Shown one piece after another: positions 7,735 through 16,924 of a stretch of DNA of 64,000 bases. Source of the stretch: Fimbriimonas sp. (GTDB taxonomy: Bacteria; Armatimonadota; Fimbriimonadia; Fimbriimonadales; Fimbriimonadaceae); contig JARLGV010000045.1 in the NCBI GenBank assembly GCA_031292555.1, positions 62,001 to 126,000 of the forward strand, read 5' to 3'. Position 1 is the first letter of the stretch. Every line of letters begins with the position of its first letter. The position numbers and the translations under genes are program-made. The notes under the pieces are model-generated. The model was not told the origin of the DNA, ran no database searches, and was given only the letters and a program-made list of their open reading frames with translations.

Positions 7735-9999
7735 CTAAGATTGCGAATGGGGACCAACGATGCTGAGCATCGCTTGTACGATCTTTATCGCCCCTTGCTT
7801 ATTGAGGGTCTCGTTTCCCGCCTCGCACCGGGCGCTCAATAGGCACGCTGGGCATCCGTCGGTGCAAGGGCACGTTACGAGCAGTTGATGCGCCGCATGG
7901 ACCCAACCCGTCAGCGAATCGAATAGTTTCTCGCAGAGCCCGACGCCGCCGGGCGTGCGGTCAAAGACGAAGACGGCCGGACGCAGCGTGTCGTGGAACA
8001 TGGAGTACCAGGCGCTTCCAAGGTCTCCGCGATCGCAACCGGCGAGAATTGGAGCGACCGCCAGGAGGGCATGCTCCAGCGCATGCACCGCCCCAATGTC
8101 CTCTTCCCACTGATCGTCGTCCCCCGGAGCCGGAAGATCGAGCCGGATGCAGATCGTATCGTAGGAGATTGGTGGCAGTTCGAGCGTGTCGTACCCAAGG
8201 ACGGTGTCCCCATCGAGCGATTTGGTCTTGTAGCCGATCACGATGTCGGTCACGTTGACCCCGGACAAACTCGCCTCCACGTTTGGCAATTTCACGGTCC
8301 GAAAGGCGGCGTGAGGATCGAGGACCGATTGGCAAATGCTCTGGGTGTAAAAGTCGGTGGAACGCTGTTCCATGTTTGCGCAGGCCGCGTCCAGGCTCAA
8401 CTCGGTGACGAAGAAGGTCGTGCCTCGGTGCAGATAGACGGCGCCGGTGTGGGCGGAGGTCATTGCACGCCAACGCTCCATCACTCCGATCTCAGTGCCG
8501 GCCACCAGCAATCGGATCTCATCGCCTCCGGAACCTCGGATACTGATCTTGAGAGCAGGCGGCTCCATCGAGGGATAGAAGAACAGGCCGGCCCGAAACT
8601 CGAGTTCTCCGCTCCGGTCAAGTCCCTCGGCAACATCCAGCGCACCGTCGCCGAATCGCGGTAGCTCGCTTGGCGAGATCGGCCGCTCGTGGGCGGCGCA
8701 AAGGAGGTGACGGCCCAGAATCTGGGGGTTGCCCGGGTTGACGGCGACGTTTTCGATCCGGCTGTCCAGAAGCATCCCCGGCTCTCGCACCAGGAATTGT
8801 TCGAGCGGATCGTCGTGGGCGACGAACACGGCGAGACCGTCGCGTGTGCCCCGCCCTGCCCGGCCCGCTTGTTGCCAGAAACTGCTGGTTGTGCCCGGAT
8901 ATCCGTTGAGGATCACTGCGTCCAAGGCGCCAACGTCCACTCCAAGCTCCATCGCATTCGTGGCGGAAAGCCCGAGAAGATCGCCTTTGAACAGCGCCTT
9001 TTCTATCTCCCGCCGCTCCTTGGGCGTATATCCCGCCCGGTAGCTTTCTATTCGCTTTGGAGAGACGAGTCCGCCGCTTTCAGCCCGTTTGCGGGCGTAG
9101 CGCAGGACCAATTCGGCCGACACGCGAGCCCGGCTGAATGCGAGACAGCGCGATCCGGACTCGGCAAGCGAGGCGAGGATCTCCGAGGTCGCCACATTCG
9201 CGCTCAGGCGCTGGCCGTTCCCCAGTTCGGGAGGGTTCCAGAACACGAAGGTCCTCTTACCGCTTGGGGAGCCGTCGTCGTCGATCAGATTGGGCGTTCG
9301 GCCGGTGAGCCGTTCGAAGAGCTCGACGGGATTGCCGATGGTGGCGCTGCATCCGATGATCTGGGGGCGCGCTTTGTGCCATTCGCAGAGTCTGAGCAGC
9401 CTTCGTACGATGTTGCCGACGTTCGAGCCGAATACGCCGCGATAGACATGCATCTCGTCGATGACGATCAGGCGAAGCGACTTGAGGAATTTCGTCCAAT
9501 TCTCGTGGCCGGGCAGAATGCCGACATGGAGCATGTCGGGGTTGGTCAACACGATGTGACTGAGCCTCCGCAACGCGCTTCTCTGACCCTTGGGGGTGTC
9601 CCCGTCATAGGTGCCGACCCGTATCTCCGGGCTCGGAGCCAGGGCCTCCAGGCGGCTAAGCTGGTCTTGGGCAAGCGCCTTGGTAGGGAAGAGGTAAAGG
9701 CATTTTGCGGCTGGCTCCGAAAGGCAGAGCTGAACCGCCGGCAGGTTGTAGCAGAACGTTTTGCCGGAGTTGGTGCCAGTGACCACCACCAAGTCCTTAC
9801 CCGCCATCGCGGCATCGTAGGCTTGGGCTTGGTGGGTGAACAGCTTCGTTACTTCGAGCTTCTCCAGCCTTTCCTGCAAGCGCCGGTGGAACTTCGAACG
9901 AGGCGAAGCATAGCGCGCCGTCCGAGGAGGAATCTCCTTCATGAAGGCGATCTGGTCTGAAATGCGCGAATCGCTGAAGAGTGGAGTTTCGCTATTCAA
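7735..9999 (-). CDS. DEAD/DEAH-box DNA helicase with DUF1998 domain (MrfA/YprA-like)
   Basis: A 754-residue superfamily 2 helicase. N-terminal RecA domain: Walker A VTGTNSGKT (73-81) and DEMH motif II (181-184). Second RecA domain (about 265-420) with AFSRARVSAELV, GLSATNAMELGVDVG and QQAGRAGRG (motif VI). The C-terminal DUF1998 domain holds CPCTDGCPACLLSARC (710-725), a four-Cys metal site. This is the layout of MrfA, a helicase for repair of mitomycin-type DNA damage in Bacillus, and of fungal Hrq1. Function here is inferred from that architecture. Its start overlaps the end of tatC by 8 bp, so it is the second gene of a tatC transcript. Confidence 0.88.
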   Translation of the reverse strand: MNSETPLFSDSRISDQIAFMKEIPPRTARYASPRSKFHRRLQERLEKLEVTKLFTHQAQAYDAAMAGKDLVVVTGTNSGKTFCYNLPAVQLCLSEPAAKCLYLFPTKALAQDQLSRLEALAPSPEIRVGTYDGDTPKGQRSALRRLSHIVLTNPDMLHVGILPGHENWTKFLKSLRLIVIDEMHVYRGVFGSNVGNIVRRLLRLCEWHKARPQIIGCSATIGNPVELFERLTGRTPNLIDDDGSPSGKRTFVFWNPPELGNGQRLSANVATSEILASLAESGSRCLAFSRARVSAELVLRYARKRAESGGLVSPKRIESYRAGYTPKERREIEKALFKGDLLGLSATNAMELGVDVGALDAVILNGYPGTTSSFWQQAGRAGRGTRDGLAVFVAHDDPLEQFLVREPGMLLDSRIENVAVNPGNPQILGRHLLCAAHERPISPSELPRFGDGALDVAEGLDRSGELEFRAGLFFYPSMEPPALKISIRGSGGDEIRLLVAGTEIGVMERWRAMTSAHTGAVYLHRGTTFFVTELSLDAACANMEQRSTDFYTQSICQSVLDPHAAFRTVKLPNVEASLSGVNVTDIVIGYKTKSLDGDTVLGYDTLELPPISYDTICIRLDLPAPGDDDQWEEDIGAVHALEHALLAVAPILAGCDRGDLGSAWYSMFHDTLRPAVFVFDRTPGGVGLCEKLFDSLTGWVHAAHQLLVTCPCTDGCPACLLSARCEAGNETLNKQGAIKIVQAMLSIVGPHSQS

Positions 10000-10846
10000 G
10001 CGGATAGGTGCCCGATTCGTCCGGATTGAGAAGCTTGGCTCGCTTTCGCTTCCGGTTCTGGCTGAATCTTACAACGTATACGCTCATCATGAACAAGATC
10101 ACGAGCGGGATCGCCATCATGAGCATCGTCATAGGATCCTGACTCGGAGTGACGATCATGGCGACCACAAAAATCGCGGTTGCGGATTGACGCCAGTACT
10201 TGATCAGAGTGTCTGCACTGAGCAACTCCAACTCGCCAAGTATATAAACCACAAGAGGAAGTTGAAACGCGACGCCGAATGCGGCGAGCATTTTGAGTAC
10301 GAAGAAGACGAGCGAACCGGCTTCTTGATACAGGCTGGTCCCGGGGAACTCCTCAATGTAGCTGGCGAACCAACCCACTGCGCTCGGGAGGATCTCCCAG
10401 GCGAAAAATACGCCCAGTGCGAAAAGGATTGCGCTCGTCGGCGCCAGTTTCCTGAGCGGGGCGGACTCCTTCGGCTTGAGGGCAGGGACGATGAATCCCC
10501 ATAGCTGGAGCACGAGGAAGGGGAAGGCGACGATCAAGCCGATCATGAACGACAGCTTGAGCTTGAGCATGAACGCGTCTGGCGCGTGTGTGAAGATCTC
10601 GTGAAATTCAGAACCCTTGGGAAGGCGGGCAACCACCGCTTTCGTCATCATCACGTCTACATAGCCGTACAGGTGCGGCTCGACGAACCAACCGCCAGTC
10701 CACGTGACACAGATGATGCCGATCGATCGCATGATGCGATCTCGGAGTTCTTCGAGGTGTTCAACAAGGCTAAGGCGGTAATCCTCCGGGTCACCGGAGA
10801 ATTGCCGCCTTGGTCCTTTCTTAGATCCCCTAAGGAGGGTGGGCAT
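9992..10846 (-). CDS. tatC: Sec-independent (Tat) protein translocase subunit TatC
   Basis: A 284-residue inner-membrane protein, the signal-peptide receptor of the twin-arginine pathway. Six hydrophobic segments follow the conserved N-terminal SLVEHLEELRDRIMRS (about residues 26-41), which includes the family's key L-x-E-L-R region, and the second-periplasmic-loop pattern around F-x-x-Y-I-E-E-F. The C-terminal tail is strongly basic. No tatA/tatB is adjacent. A Tat client exists in this window: ActB has a twin-arginine-type N-terminus. The helicase gene follows with an 8-bp overlap. Confidence 0.93.
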   Translation of the reverse strand: MPTLLRGSKKGPRRQFSGDPEDYRLSLVEHLEELRDRIMRSIGIICVTWTGGWFVEPHLYGYVDVMMTKAVVARLPKGSEFHEIFTHAPDAFMLKLKLSFMIGLIVAFPFLVLQLWGFIVPALKPKESAPLRKLAPTSAILFALGVFFAWEILPSAVGWFASYIEEFPGTSLYQEAGSLVFFVLKMLAAFGVAFQLPLVVYILGELELLSADTLIKYWRQSATAIFVVAMIVTPSQDPMTMLMMAIPLVILFMMSVYVVRFSQNRKRKRAKLLNPDESGTYPLE

Positions 10847-10864
10847 TAAAGGTTTATACGCCTT

Positions 10865-12376
10865 TTACTGCTCGAGAGTAAACGTTCGCAGTGAGCGAAT
10901 TCGTATGAACGTCGAAGTCGGAGTCGTATTCGGTGCTCCGTTGCGATTGCCCATGCCGAAGTTGCCCATTCCCATACCAGGTCCGCCTGGGCCCATCATG
11001 CCGGCTCCGCCGAATCGCTGACCAGCGCCCGCGCCCCTCATGCCGGCGCCAGCCATGCCGGTGCCGGGCATGCGTCCCTTTTGCATGTTGCCGACCGGAC
11101 CAATGAAGTCAGCGCTGCTCATGGACCCGCTTCCGGCTCCCGGAGCGCCCGGCATACCTGAACCAGGCATACCTGGCATGCCGCCCCCCATACCTGGGAA
11201 GCCGCCGCCCATCTGGGAGGACTGTACTTTGCGATCGATGGTCTCGTCTCGGACGACCTTTAGCACCTTATGAGAGTCGAGGGCGAACCAGATCGTCTCC
11301 TGAAGCGAGATCTTATCGTCGGAGAACTGGGCGCCGGCGTCTTGCAGTTTCTTGCCGCTAGTCGTCTTGGTGCCCGCCTCGATAATGTGTCGAATTTTAG
11401 CGCACGGATGACCGCTCTCCCACTCGGTGTCGACGAACTCGCCGCGTGCCGGGAAGCTCTCAACCAGAGTGTTCACCTCGTACGGCTGGGCCATGTCGAT
11501 CGCGCCTTCCTGGAACTGGGACTGCCAATCGTCGCCGACGCGGACCGCCTTTGTAGGCAGGGTCGGGAGCGGGAAGGTCCCAAACAGATCCGTCTGCACG
11601 GACTGTCCGCCGGAAGTGCCTTCAAGCGGCGTGTAAAGCGGGAGCGAGCCGAATACTTCTTGGCCCGTGTTCTTGATCCGCATATAGATCGGGGCCATGT
11701 CATATTCCATGTACTTCTTCTGCTGCTGATCGCCTTCTGCGGTAAGCAGGGCGTAGTCCTTGCCCTTCTCGGGAAGCGGCTGGATGCGAAGCAGACCGTC
11801 GCCGTCGCCGTACGCGTTCATGACTTCATAGGCGAGGCGGATCGTTTCCCCGTCTTGAGTGAATTCGGCTGGCCGGGCGCCCAAACTGTTCTGCTCGCTT
11901 GAGACTTCGGAGAACGAGACCTGCTGGTCCATTCGGTACACCATTTTGGTGCCGGGAATGAACGTGTATCGCAGTTTCAGGCCTTCGTTCGGGATCGGGA
12001 TATTGGCTTGATTTCCGATGTTGACGTCGACGGAAGTCCGACCGACGATGCGCGAACTCTTGTCATAGTCAACGTACAAAACGAGTTCCAACTTCAGCGG
12101 CTTGCCGGGCTCGGTGTCGGGTAGTCCGAGGGCCTTGGTGTTGAGAGCGTAATCGTAGTACTTGCCCTTGAGAGGGGGAACTACCGCTTCCAAGAACTTG
12201 CCGCCAAGGAAAACGCCAACATACCCGCCATCGGGAATGCTGCCCTTCGGAATGAGGACGTGAACGGTTTCACGAACCTTTGCACCGTCGGGTGGCCGAA
12301 CGATTGTAAAGGGCGCCTGAGCCAAAACTACGCTTGTCAATCCCGCAAGTATCAAACTGCCGATCCATTTCTTCAT
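10865..12376 (-). CDS. Secreted protein with Gly/Met/Pro-rich C-terminal repeats
   Basis: A 503-residue exported protein of unknown function. The start ATG (12376) is chosen because GGGAG lies about 9 bases upstream and the next residues form a clean signal peptide (MKKWIGSLILAGLTSVVLAQA). The first mature domain resembles a beta-sandwich (PFTIVRPPDGAKVRETVHV). A central 250-residue domain contains repeated aromatic and acidic patches. Residues about 390-475 are low complexity: GMGGGMPGMPGSGMPGAPG-type units, rich in Gly, Met, Pro and Ala. A short non-repetitive tail (IRIRSLRTFTLEQ) follows. Methionine-rich repeats can bind copper or be structural; neither is shown here. The stop lies 18 bases upstream of the tatC start. 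Confidence 0.65.
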   Translation of the reverse strand: MKKWIGSLILAGLTSVVLAQAPFTIVRPPDGAKVRETVHVLIPKGSIPDGGYVGVFLGGKFLEAVVPPLKGKYYDYALNTKALGLPDTEPGKPLKLELVLYVDYDKSSRIVGRTSVDVNIGNQANIPIPNEGLKLRYTFIPGTKMVYRMDQQVSFSEVSSEQNSLGARPAEFTQDGETIRLAYEVMNAYGDGDGLLRIQPLPEKGKDYALLTAEGDQQQKKYMEYDMAPIYMRIKNTGQEVFGSLPLYTPLEGTSGGQSVQTDLFGTFPLPTLPTKAVRVGDDWQSQFQEGAIDMAQPYEVNTLVESFPARGEFVDTEWESGHPCAKIRHIIEAGTKTTSGKKLQDAGAQFSDDKISLQETIWFALDSHKVLKVVRDETIDRKVQSSQMGGGFPGMGGGMPGMPGSGMPGAPGAGSGSMSSADFIGPVGNMQKGRMPGTGMAGAGMRGAGAGQRFGGAGMMGPGGPGMGMGNFGMGNRNGAPNTTPTSTFIRIRSLRTFTLEQ

Positions 12377-12659
12377 TCGGATTTGCTCCCGACCGCCACG
12401 CAGACGTACACAGCCTGCGAAAAGCTTCATCAGTATTCTAGTGATTATGACGTGGAATTGGTAGGCCGAGGTCACAGTTTAGGAAGGAACGAGTGGAAAA
12501 CGGGGTAACTCCGGACCCTTCAGGCGCCCAGTCCACCGCAAACCTGCGATCTACGGCCCTTGGCCTTGGTAATCCACATCGTCTATCCGAACGGCAGCCT
12601 GAAAGCCGGCAACGAGCGTTGCCACGATTCGCATTTCCTCTCCTTCATACTATTTGGAT

Positions 12660-14864
12660 ATGCCCACCTCGCTCGATATCGAAAGCCTGAACCCCGAGCA
12701 GAGGGAGGCGGTTGAAGCGCCTGGTGGACCGTTGCTGGTCTTTGCTGGTGCAGGCTCGGGTAAGACGCGCGTCATTACCTACCGGATCGCGAGGCTTTTG
12801 GAGCTCGGAGTGCCGGCTTCGCGCATCCTGGCGGTTACCTTTACCAATAAGGCCGCCCGCGAGATGAAGGAGCGGATTCAGAGTTTGGCCGGCGAGAGCG
12901 CGGGCGCGATGTGGATGGGGACGTTCCATGCCTTGTGCGCGCGAATGCTGCGCATCGACGGCAAAGCGATCGGGATCGATCCCAACTTCGTCATCTACGA
13001 CGACACCGACCAACTGTCCTTGATCAAGGAGGTATTCAAGGCCAAGGACATCGACGAGAAGTCGATCCAGCCGCGGGGCGTGCTGAACGAGATCTCTTCC
13101 GCCAAGGAAAAACTGCTCGCGCCTGAAAAATACGCGGACAAGGCCACCGGCTTCTTTGAGCGCATTTGTTCCGATGTGTATAAGTCCTATAACGCTTTGC
13201 TGCATAAAGCTAATGCACTCGACTTCGACGACATCCTTTACTATGCGAACCGGCTGCTTGAGCAAAGAGCGGACGTGCTCGAAAAATACCAGTCGCGCTT
13301 CCTACACGTTCTTGTCGACGAGTACCAGGACGTCAACTTCGCCCAATACAATATCGTTCACCTCCTGGCCGGCAAGAACCGCAACATCATGGTGGTCGGC
13401 GATGACGATCAGTCGATCTATGCTTGGCGCGGCGCCGACGTTTCGCTCATCCTTCGCTTCGGCAGCGACTATCCGGACGCTCGGATCATCAAACTCGAGC
13501 GAAACTACCGCAGCACGAAGACGATTCTCTCCGCCGCAAACGAGGTGATTCGGCAGAACCGGTCGCGTGCCAGCAAGCAGCTTTGGACTGAAAACGAGGA
13601 GGGCGTCCCGATCTCGCTGACCCAAACGGGGACCGAGCAGGACGAGGGCATGCACGTCGCGGAGCGCATCCTGCAAGACGTTCGAACCGGACGACGCAAA
13701 TATAGCGATTTCGCGGTCCTCTATCGGACGAACGCTCAGTCCCGTGTGATGGAAGAGGCGTTCCTGACCAACCGCATTCCGCACATCCTCGTCGGGGGCC
13801 AGCGGTTCTATGAGCGGAAGGAAATCAAGGACATGATCGCCTACCTGCGTGTTGCATGGAACTCGCGAGACGATGTGTCGTTGCGGCGCGCTATCAACGT
13901 GCCGACTCGAGGCATCGGCGCGACCTCGATGGCGACGCTGAACGCATGGGCCGACGAGCGGGGGGAGCCGCTATGGAGCGCCCTTGTGGACCAGGAGGTG
14001 CAGCACGGGCTCTCCAAGAAGGCGGCGTCCGGCGTTCGGGCGTTTATCAGCACGATCACGGACGCTCAGGAGTTGGCAGAGGGTGGGCAGGTAACTCCCG
14101 TAATGCGCTTGTTGCTCGACTCGTCTGGCTACGTCGACATGCTCAAGACGGAGCACTCACAAGAGGCGCTTGGACGTCTCGACAACCTTCAGGAACTGCT
14201 GAACGTCACATCAGAGTACGACTCCACCGCAGACGAACCCTCCTTGGGTTCGTTCCTGGAAAGCGTCTCGCTCGTTGCCGATGTGGATTCGCTTGGCGAG
14301 GATGGGGAAGCGGTCACGCTGATGACTCTGCACTCAGCCAAGGGACTCGAGTTTCCGACCGTCTTTATGACCGGAATGGAAGAAGGAGTCTTTCCCCATT
14401 CGCGTTCACTCGGCACCGACTCCGAGATCGAAGAGGAGCGCCGCCTGTGCTACGTGGGGATGACACGCGCTCGGCAGGAGCTTCACCTGCTCCATGCTCA
14501 CCGTCGCTCTCTCTACGGAGTGCCGAACTTCAACCGCCGGTCGAGGTTTCTGGACGACATTCCCCTAAACCTCCTCGACACTTACCAGACCGGCGGCTAT
14601 CAACCACCTATGCAGCGCTCGGTTTACCAGGAAAGATCGGGCACCTACAGCGTCATCGAGACGAAGCGGCCTGACCCTCCCAAGTCACCCAGTTGGAAAC
14701 CGCCATTCGAAATCGGACAACGTGTTCGGCATGCGAAATTCGGCATCGGAGTTGTCGTATCATGCAATCCAATTAAGGATGATGTTGAGGTGACGGTGGC
14801 GTTTCCCGGCGTGGTAGGGGTGAAGAAACTCGTACAGAAGCTGGCGAAACTCGAACCGACCTAG
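12660..14864 (+). CDS. pcrA: ATP-dependent DNA helicase PcrA/UvrD
   Basis: A 734-residue superfamily 1A helicase that unwinds DNA 3'-5' in excision repair and recombination control. Motifs in order: LNPEQREAV (Q motif), AGAGSGKTR (Walker A, about 29-37), DEYQDVNFAQY (motif II), GDDDQSIYAWRGAD (motif III), ERNYRST (motif IV), LMTLHSAKGLEFPTVF (motif V) and RRLCYVGMTRAR (motif VI). The C-terminal 60 residues (FEIGQRVRHAKFGIGVV) form the Tudor-like RNA-polymerase-binding domain typical of PcrA. A TTG two codons upstream of this ATG is an alternative start. The gene-free 280 bp upstream shows nothing recognisable. Confidence 0.95.
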   Translation: MPTSLDIESLNPEQREAVEAPGGPLLVFAGAGSGKTRVITYRIARLLELGVPASRILAVTFTNKAAREMKERIQSLAGESAGAMWMGTFHALCARMLRIDGKAIGIDPNFVIYDDTDQLSLIKEVFKAKDIDEKSIQPRGVLNEISSAKEKLLAPEKYADKATGFFERICSDVYKSYNALLHKANALDFDDILYYANRLLEQRADVLEKYQSRFLHVLVDEYQDVNFAQYNIVHLLAGKNRNIMVVGDDDQSIYAWRGADVSLILRFGSDYPDARIIKLERNYRSTKTILSAANEVIRQNRSRASKQLWTENEEGVPISLTQTGTEQDEGMHVAERILQDVRTGRRKYSDFAVLYRTNAQSRVMEEAFLTNRIPHILVGGQRFYERKEIKDMIAYLRVAWNSRDDVSLRRAINVPTRGIGATSMATLNAWADERGEPLWSALVDQEVQHGLSKKAASGVRAFISTITDAQELAEGGQVTPVMRLLLDSSGYVDMLKTEHSQEALGRLDNLQELLNVTSEYDSTADEPSLGSFLESVSLVADVDSLGEDGEAVTLMTLHSAKGLEFPTVFMTGMEEGVFPHSRSLGTDSEIEEERRLCYVGMTRARQELHLLHAHRRSLYGVPNFNRRSRFLDDIPLNLLDTYQTGGYQPPMQRSVYQERSGTYSVIETKRPDPPKSPSWKPPFEIGQRVRHAKFGIGVVVSCNPIKDDVEVTVAFPGVVGVKKLVQKLAKLEPT

Positions 14865-14874
14865 AGGTTTAGGG

Positions 14875-15504
14875 ATGAACAAGAACCGAATGGGTCGTTA
14901 CGCATTGGCGTTAGCGACGACGGCTTTCCTAGTGGATGGCTGCAGTCCTGGCATCGACGAGTGGATGCCGATGAAAGTGAACCGGACTTGGACCTACCGG
15001 ATTCATGCCGGATTTGAACGGCACACCGTTCCCGTACGCGTATCGCGGCAGATCAATGTAGCGGCTACGGATGGCTTTGAGCTTGCGAGCACCTTCGGTG
15101 TCTCTCGATTGGCATGGAAGTCGAACTGTCTCGTTGCCGAAAGCACCGCCAACTGCCGGTTTTCTCCGCCGGTTCCGATGCTGTACCCGAGGGTGACGTT
15201 CGTTAAGGGCAGGCCCAAAGCGATGCCGAACTGGCACGGGAGAATTCAGGTCATGGGAATCGAAAGACCGGCAAGCGCCACCCTCATCGAATCGCCGGCC
15301 GCCCTCGAATTGGGACTTAGGAAGGTCCAGACAGTTCATTCGCTGTTGACAATCACCCTGCCGGAGGTCAACGATCCTGGCTACCTTCGGCCCGCCAAGA
15401 TGGAATTGGACTCCTGGTACCAGTCGGGAGTCGGCCTGGTCCAGCAGGAACAGCGGACGAACGACAACTTGGTCGTTCAACTGACGATCGTCAAACATTC
15501 ATGA
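14875..15504 (+). CDS. Putative lipoprotein of unknown function
   Basis: A 209-residue protein with a lipoprotein-type signal (MNKNRMGRYALALATTAFLVDGC, Cys at 23). The first mature segment SPGIDEWMPMKVNRTWTYRI resembles secreted proteins described only as 'DUF' domains with a W-x-Y-R-V strand near the N-terminus. The rest is predicted beta-rich without motifs I recognise. It starts 10 bp after pcrA with an AGGTTTAGGG upstream, so it may share that transcript. No function assigned. Confidence 0.6.
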   Translation: MNKNRMGRYALALATTAFLVDGCSPGIDEWMPMKVNRTWTYRIHAGFERHTVPVRVSRQINVAATDGFELASTFGVSRLAWKSNCLVAESTANCRFSPPVPMLYPRVTFVKGRPKAMPNWHGRIQVMGIERPASATLIESPAALELGLRKVQTVHSLLTITLPEVNDPGYLRPAKMELDSWYQSGVGLVQQEQRTNDNLVVQLTIVKHS

Positions 15505-15574
15505 GGCAACGCAGGGTCCGGTTTGGCGTAGTAGTGGCAAAATGCGCCCGGCAATCGCATAAGCTATCAAGGAA

Positions 15575-16264
15575 ATGGAACCCGTCACGATCGTCGGACC
15601 CAAACTCGTCACTCTCAAAGAAGTTCGGTCGAACCCCAAGATCCGCAAGTTGATCGAGGGCGCCAACGACGTAATGAAGGCGATGGGATATACCGAACAC
15701 GGCCTGCGCCACGTCGGGGTCGTCGCGTCGATCACGCGCTACATCCTCGACCACCTGAACCTATCGGCGCGCGAGATCGAACTAGCCCAGATCGCCGCGC
15801 ATATGCACGACATCGGGAATGCGATCAGCCGAGCGAACCACCCGATGCATGGGGCGGCGATGGCGTTCACGATTCTGAACGAAATGGGAATGGACGCAGC
15901 AGAGATCGCGCCGATCCTGGGAGCGATCGGCAACCACGAGGAGCTGACCGGCGTGCCGGTGTCGATGATGTCAGCCGCGCTGATCATTGCCGACAAAAGC
16001 GACGTACATCGGAGCCGTGTCCAGAACACGATCATCGAGACATTCGACATTCACGATCGCGTGAACTATGCGGTTCAGAAGAGCCGTGTGGAGATGAAAC
16101 CGGAGCAGCAGACCATCGAACTGACCCTTGAGATCGATACGTCCCATGCAACGGTGATGGAATATTTTGAGATATTCCTAAGCCGCATGGTGATGTGCCG
16201 CAAGTCGGCCGAGTTGCTGGGATACCGGTTCACCCTCAACGTGAATGGCGTCTACTTGGAATAG
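15575..16264 (+). CDS. HD-domain metal-dependent phosphohydrolase
   Basis: A 229-residue protein with a full HD motif set: H (GLRHVGVVAS), HD (AAHMHDIGNAI), H (IGNHEEL) and D (ADKSDVHR). The fold binds two metals and cleaves phosphate esters, often of nucleotides or cyclic nucleotides. After the HD domain (about 40-165) lies a C-terminal beta domain (170-229). No GGDEF, response-regulator or GYP motif is present, so cyclic-di-GMP hydrolysis is not indicated. It follows the lipoprotein gene by 70 bp. Substrate unknown. Confidence 0.8.
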   Translation: MEPVTIVGPKLVTLKEVRSNPKIRKLIEGANDVMKAMGYTEHGLRHVGVVASITRYILDHLNLSAREIELAQIAAHMHDIGNAISRANHPMHGAAMAFTILNEMGMDAAEIAPILGAIGNHEELTGVPVSMMSAALIIADKSDVHRSRVQNTIIETFDIHDRVNYAVQKSRVEMKPEQQTIELTLEIDTSHATVMEYFEIFLSRMVMCRKSAELLGYRFTLNVNGVYLE

Positions 16265-16297
16265 GCAAAGCAAGCGGTCTCGCCGGGAGGTTGCCCG

Positions 16298-16924
16298 TTG
16301 GATTCGTCTGAACCGCACTTTACGAAGCGTCCATTACCGTTTACGGCCACGTTTTTTGTGCTAACCGTTGTCTGTTTTGGGTTTGCCGGGCTCCTTCGTC
16401 TTTGGAATGGCGCACATCCGATGGTAATTGAATGGTCGTGTCTGTCCAATGTCAAGCAACTGGCGCTCGGCGCGATCATGTACGCCAACGACTACGACAA
16501 CAAGTGGCCGACCCCTGAGAAGTGGATGGACTTGACGCAGCCGTATGTAAAAACTGAGTCGGTCTACCACGATATAGTGGGAGTCCAACCGGGCGAATAC
16601 GGCTATGCCTTTCGTGAGAGCGCGTGGGTCAGCGAAGCGAAGTCGTTCGATGGACTGGAGCGTTTCGCGCTACTCTTCGACAGCGACCTAAAGGGCAGAA
16701 ACGCACACAGCGAGTTATGGTCGCTGCCTTCGCGCGGAAGGCATGGCGTCGAAGCCAACATGGGCTCGGACAACGTGGCGTTCGCTGACGGTCACGCCAA
16801 GAGCTTCTTGGCTACGCCAAATGCGGCCGACGGAAGATCAAACCTACATAACCTACTAATGGATAACGACAGACTGACGAAGCAGGAGGCGCCGACTCCA
16901 AAGGGCAAGCCGAAGGTCCGGTGA
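16298..16924 (+). CDS. Pilin-like DGHAK-motif protein lacking the prepilin signal (copy 1)
   Basis: A 208-residue membrane-anchored protein. I take the TTG at 16298 because GGGAGG precedes it by 7 bases. A single hydrophobic helix (about 16-36) is followed by SNVKQLALGAIMYANDYDNKWP, the segment found after the pilin helix in the DUF1559/H-X9-DG proteins of this window, and the C-terminal NVAFADGHAKSF signature. The FTLIELLVV cleavage site is missing, so it should stay as a membrane protein instead of being processed by a prepilin peptidase. Overlaps its paralogue downstream by 4 bp. Confidence 0.7.
   Translation: MDSSEPHFTKRPLPFTATFFVLTVVCFGFAGLLRLWNGAHPMVIEWSCLSNVKQLALGAIMYANDYDNKWPTPEKWMDLTQPYVKTESVYHDIVGVQPGEYGYAFRESAWVSEAKSFDGLERFALLFDSDLKGRNAHSELWSLPSRGRHGVEANMGSDNVAFADGHAKSFLATPNAADGRSNLHNLLMDNDRLTKQEAPTPKGKPKVR

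Noticed and set aside
8689-9960. 423-codon open frame opposite the helicase gene
   Set aside because: It is antisense to a protein with clear helicase motifs; the product has no recognisable domain and the composition of a shadow frame in GC-rich DNA.
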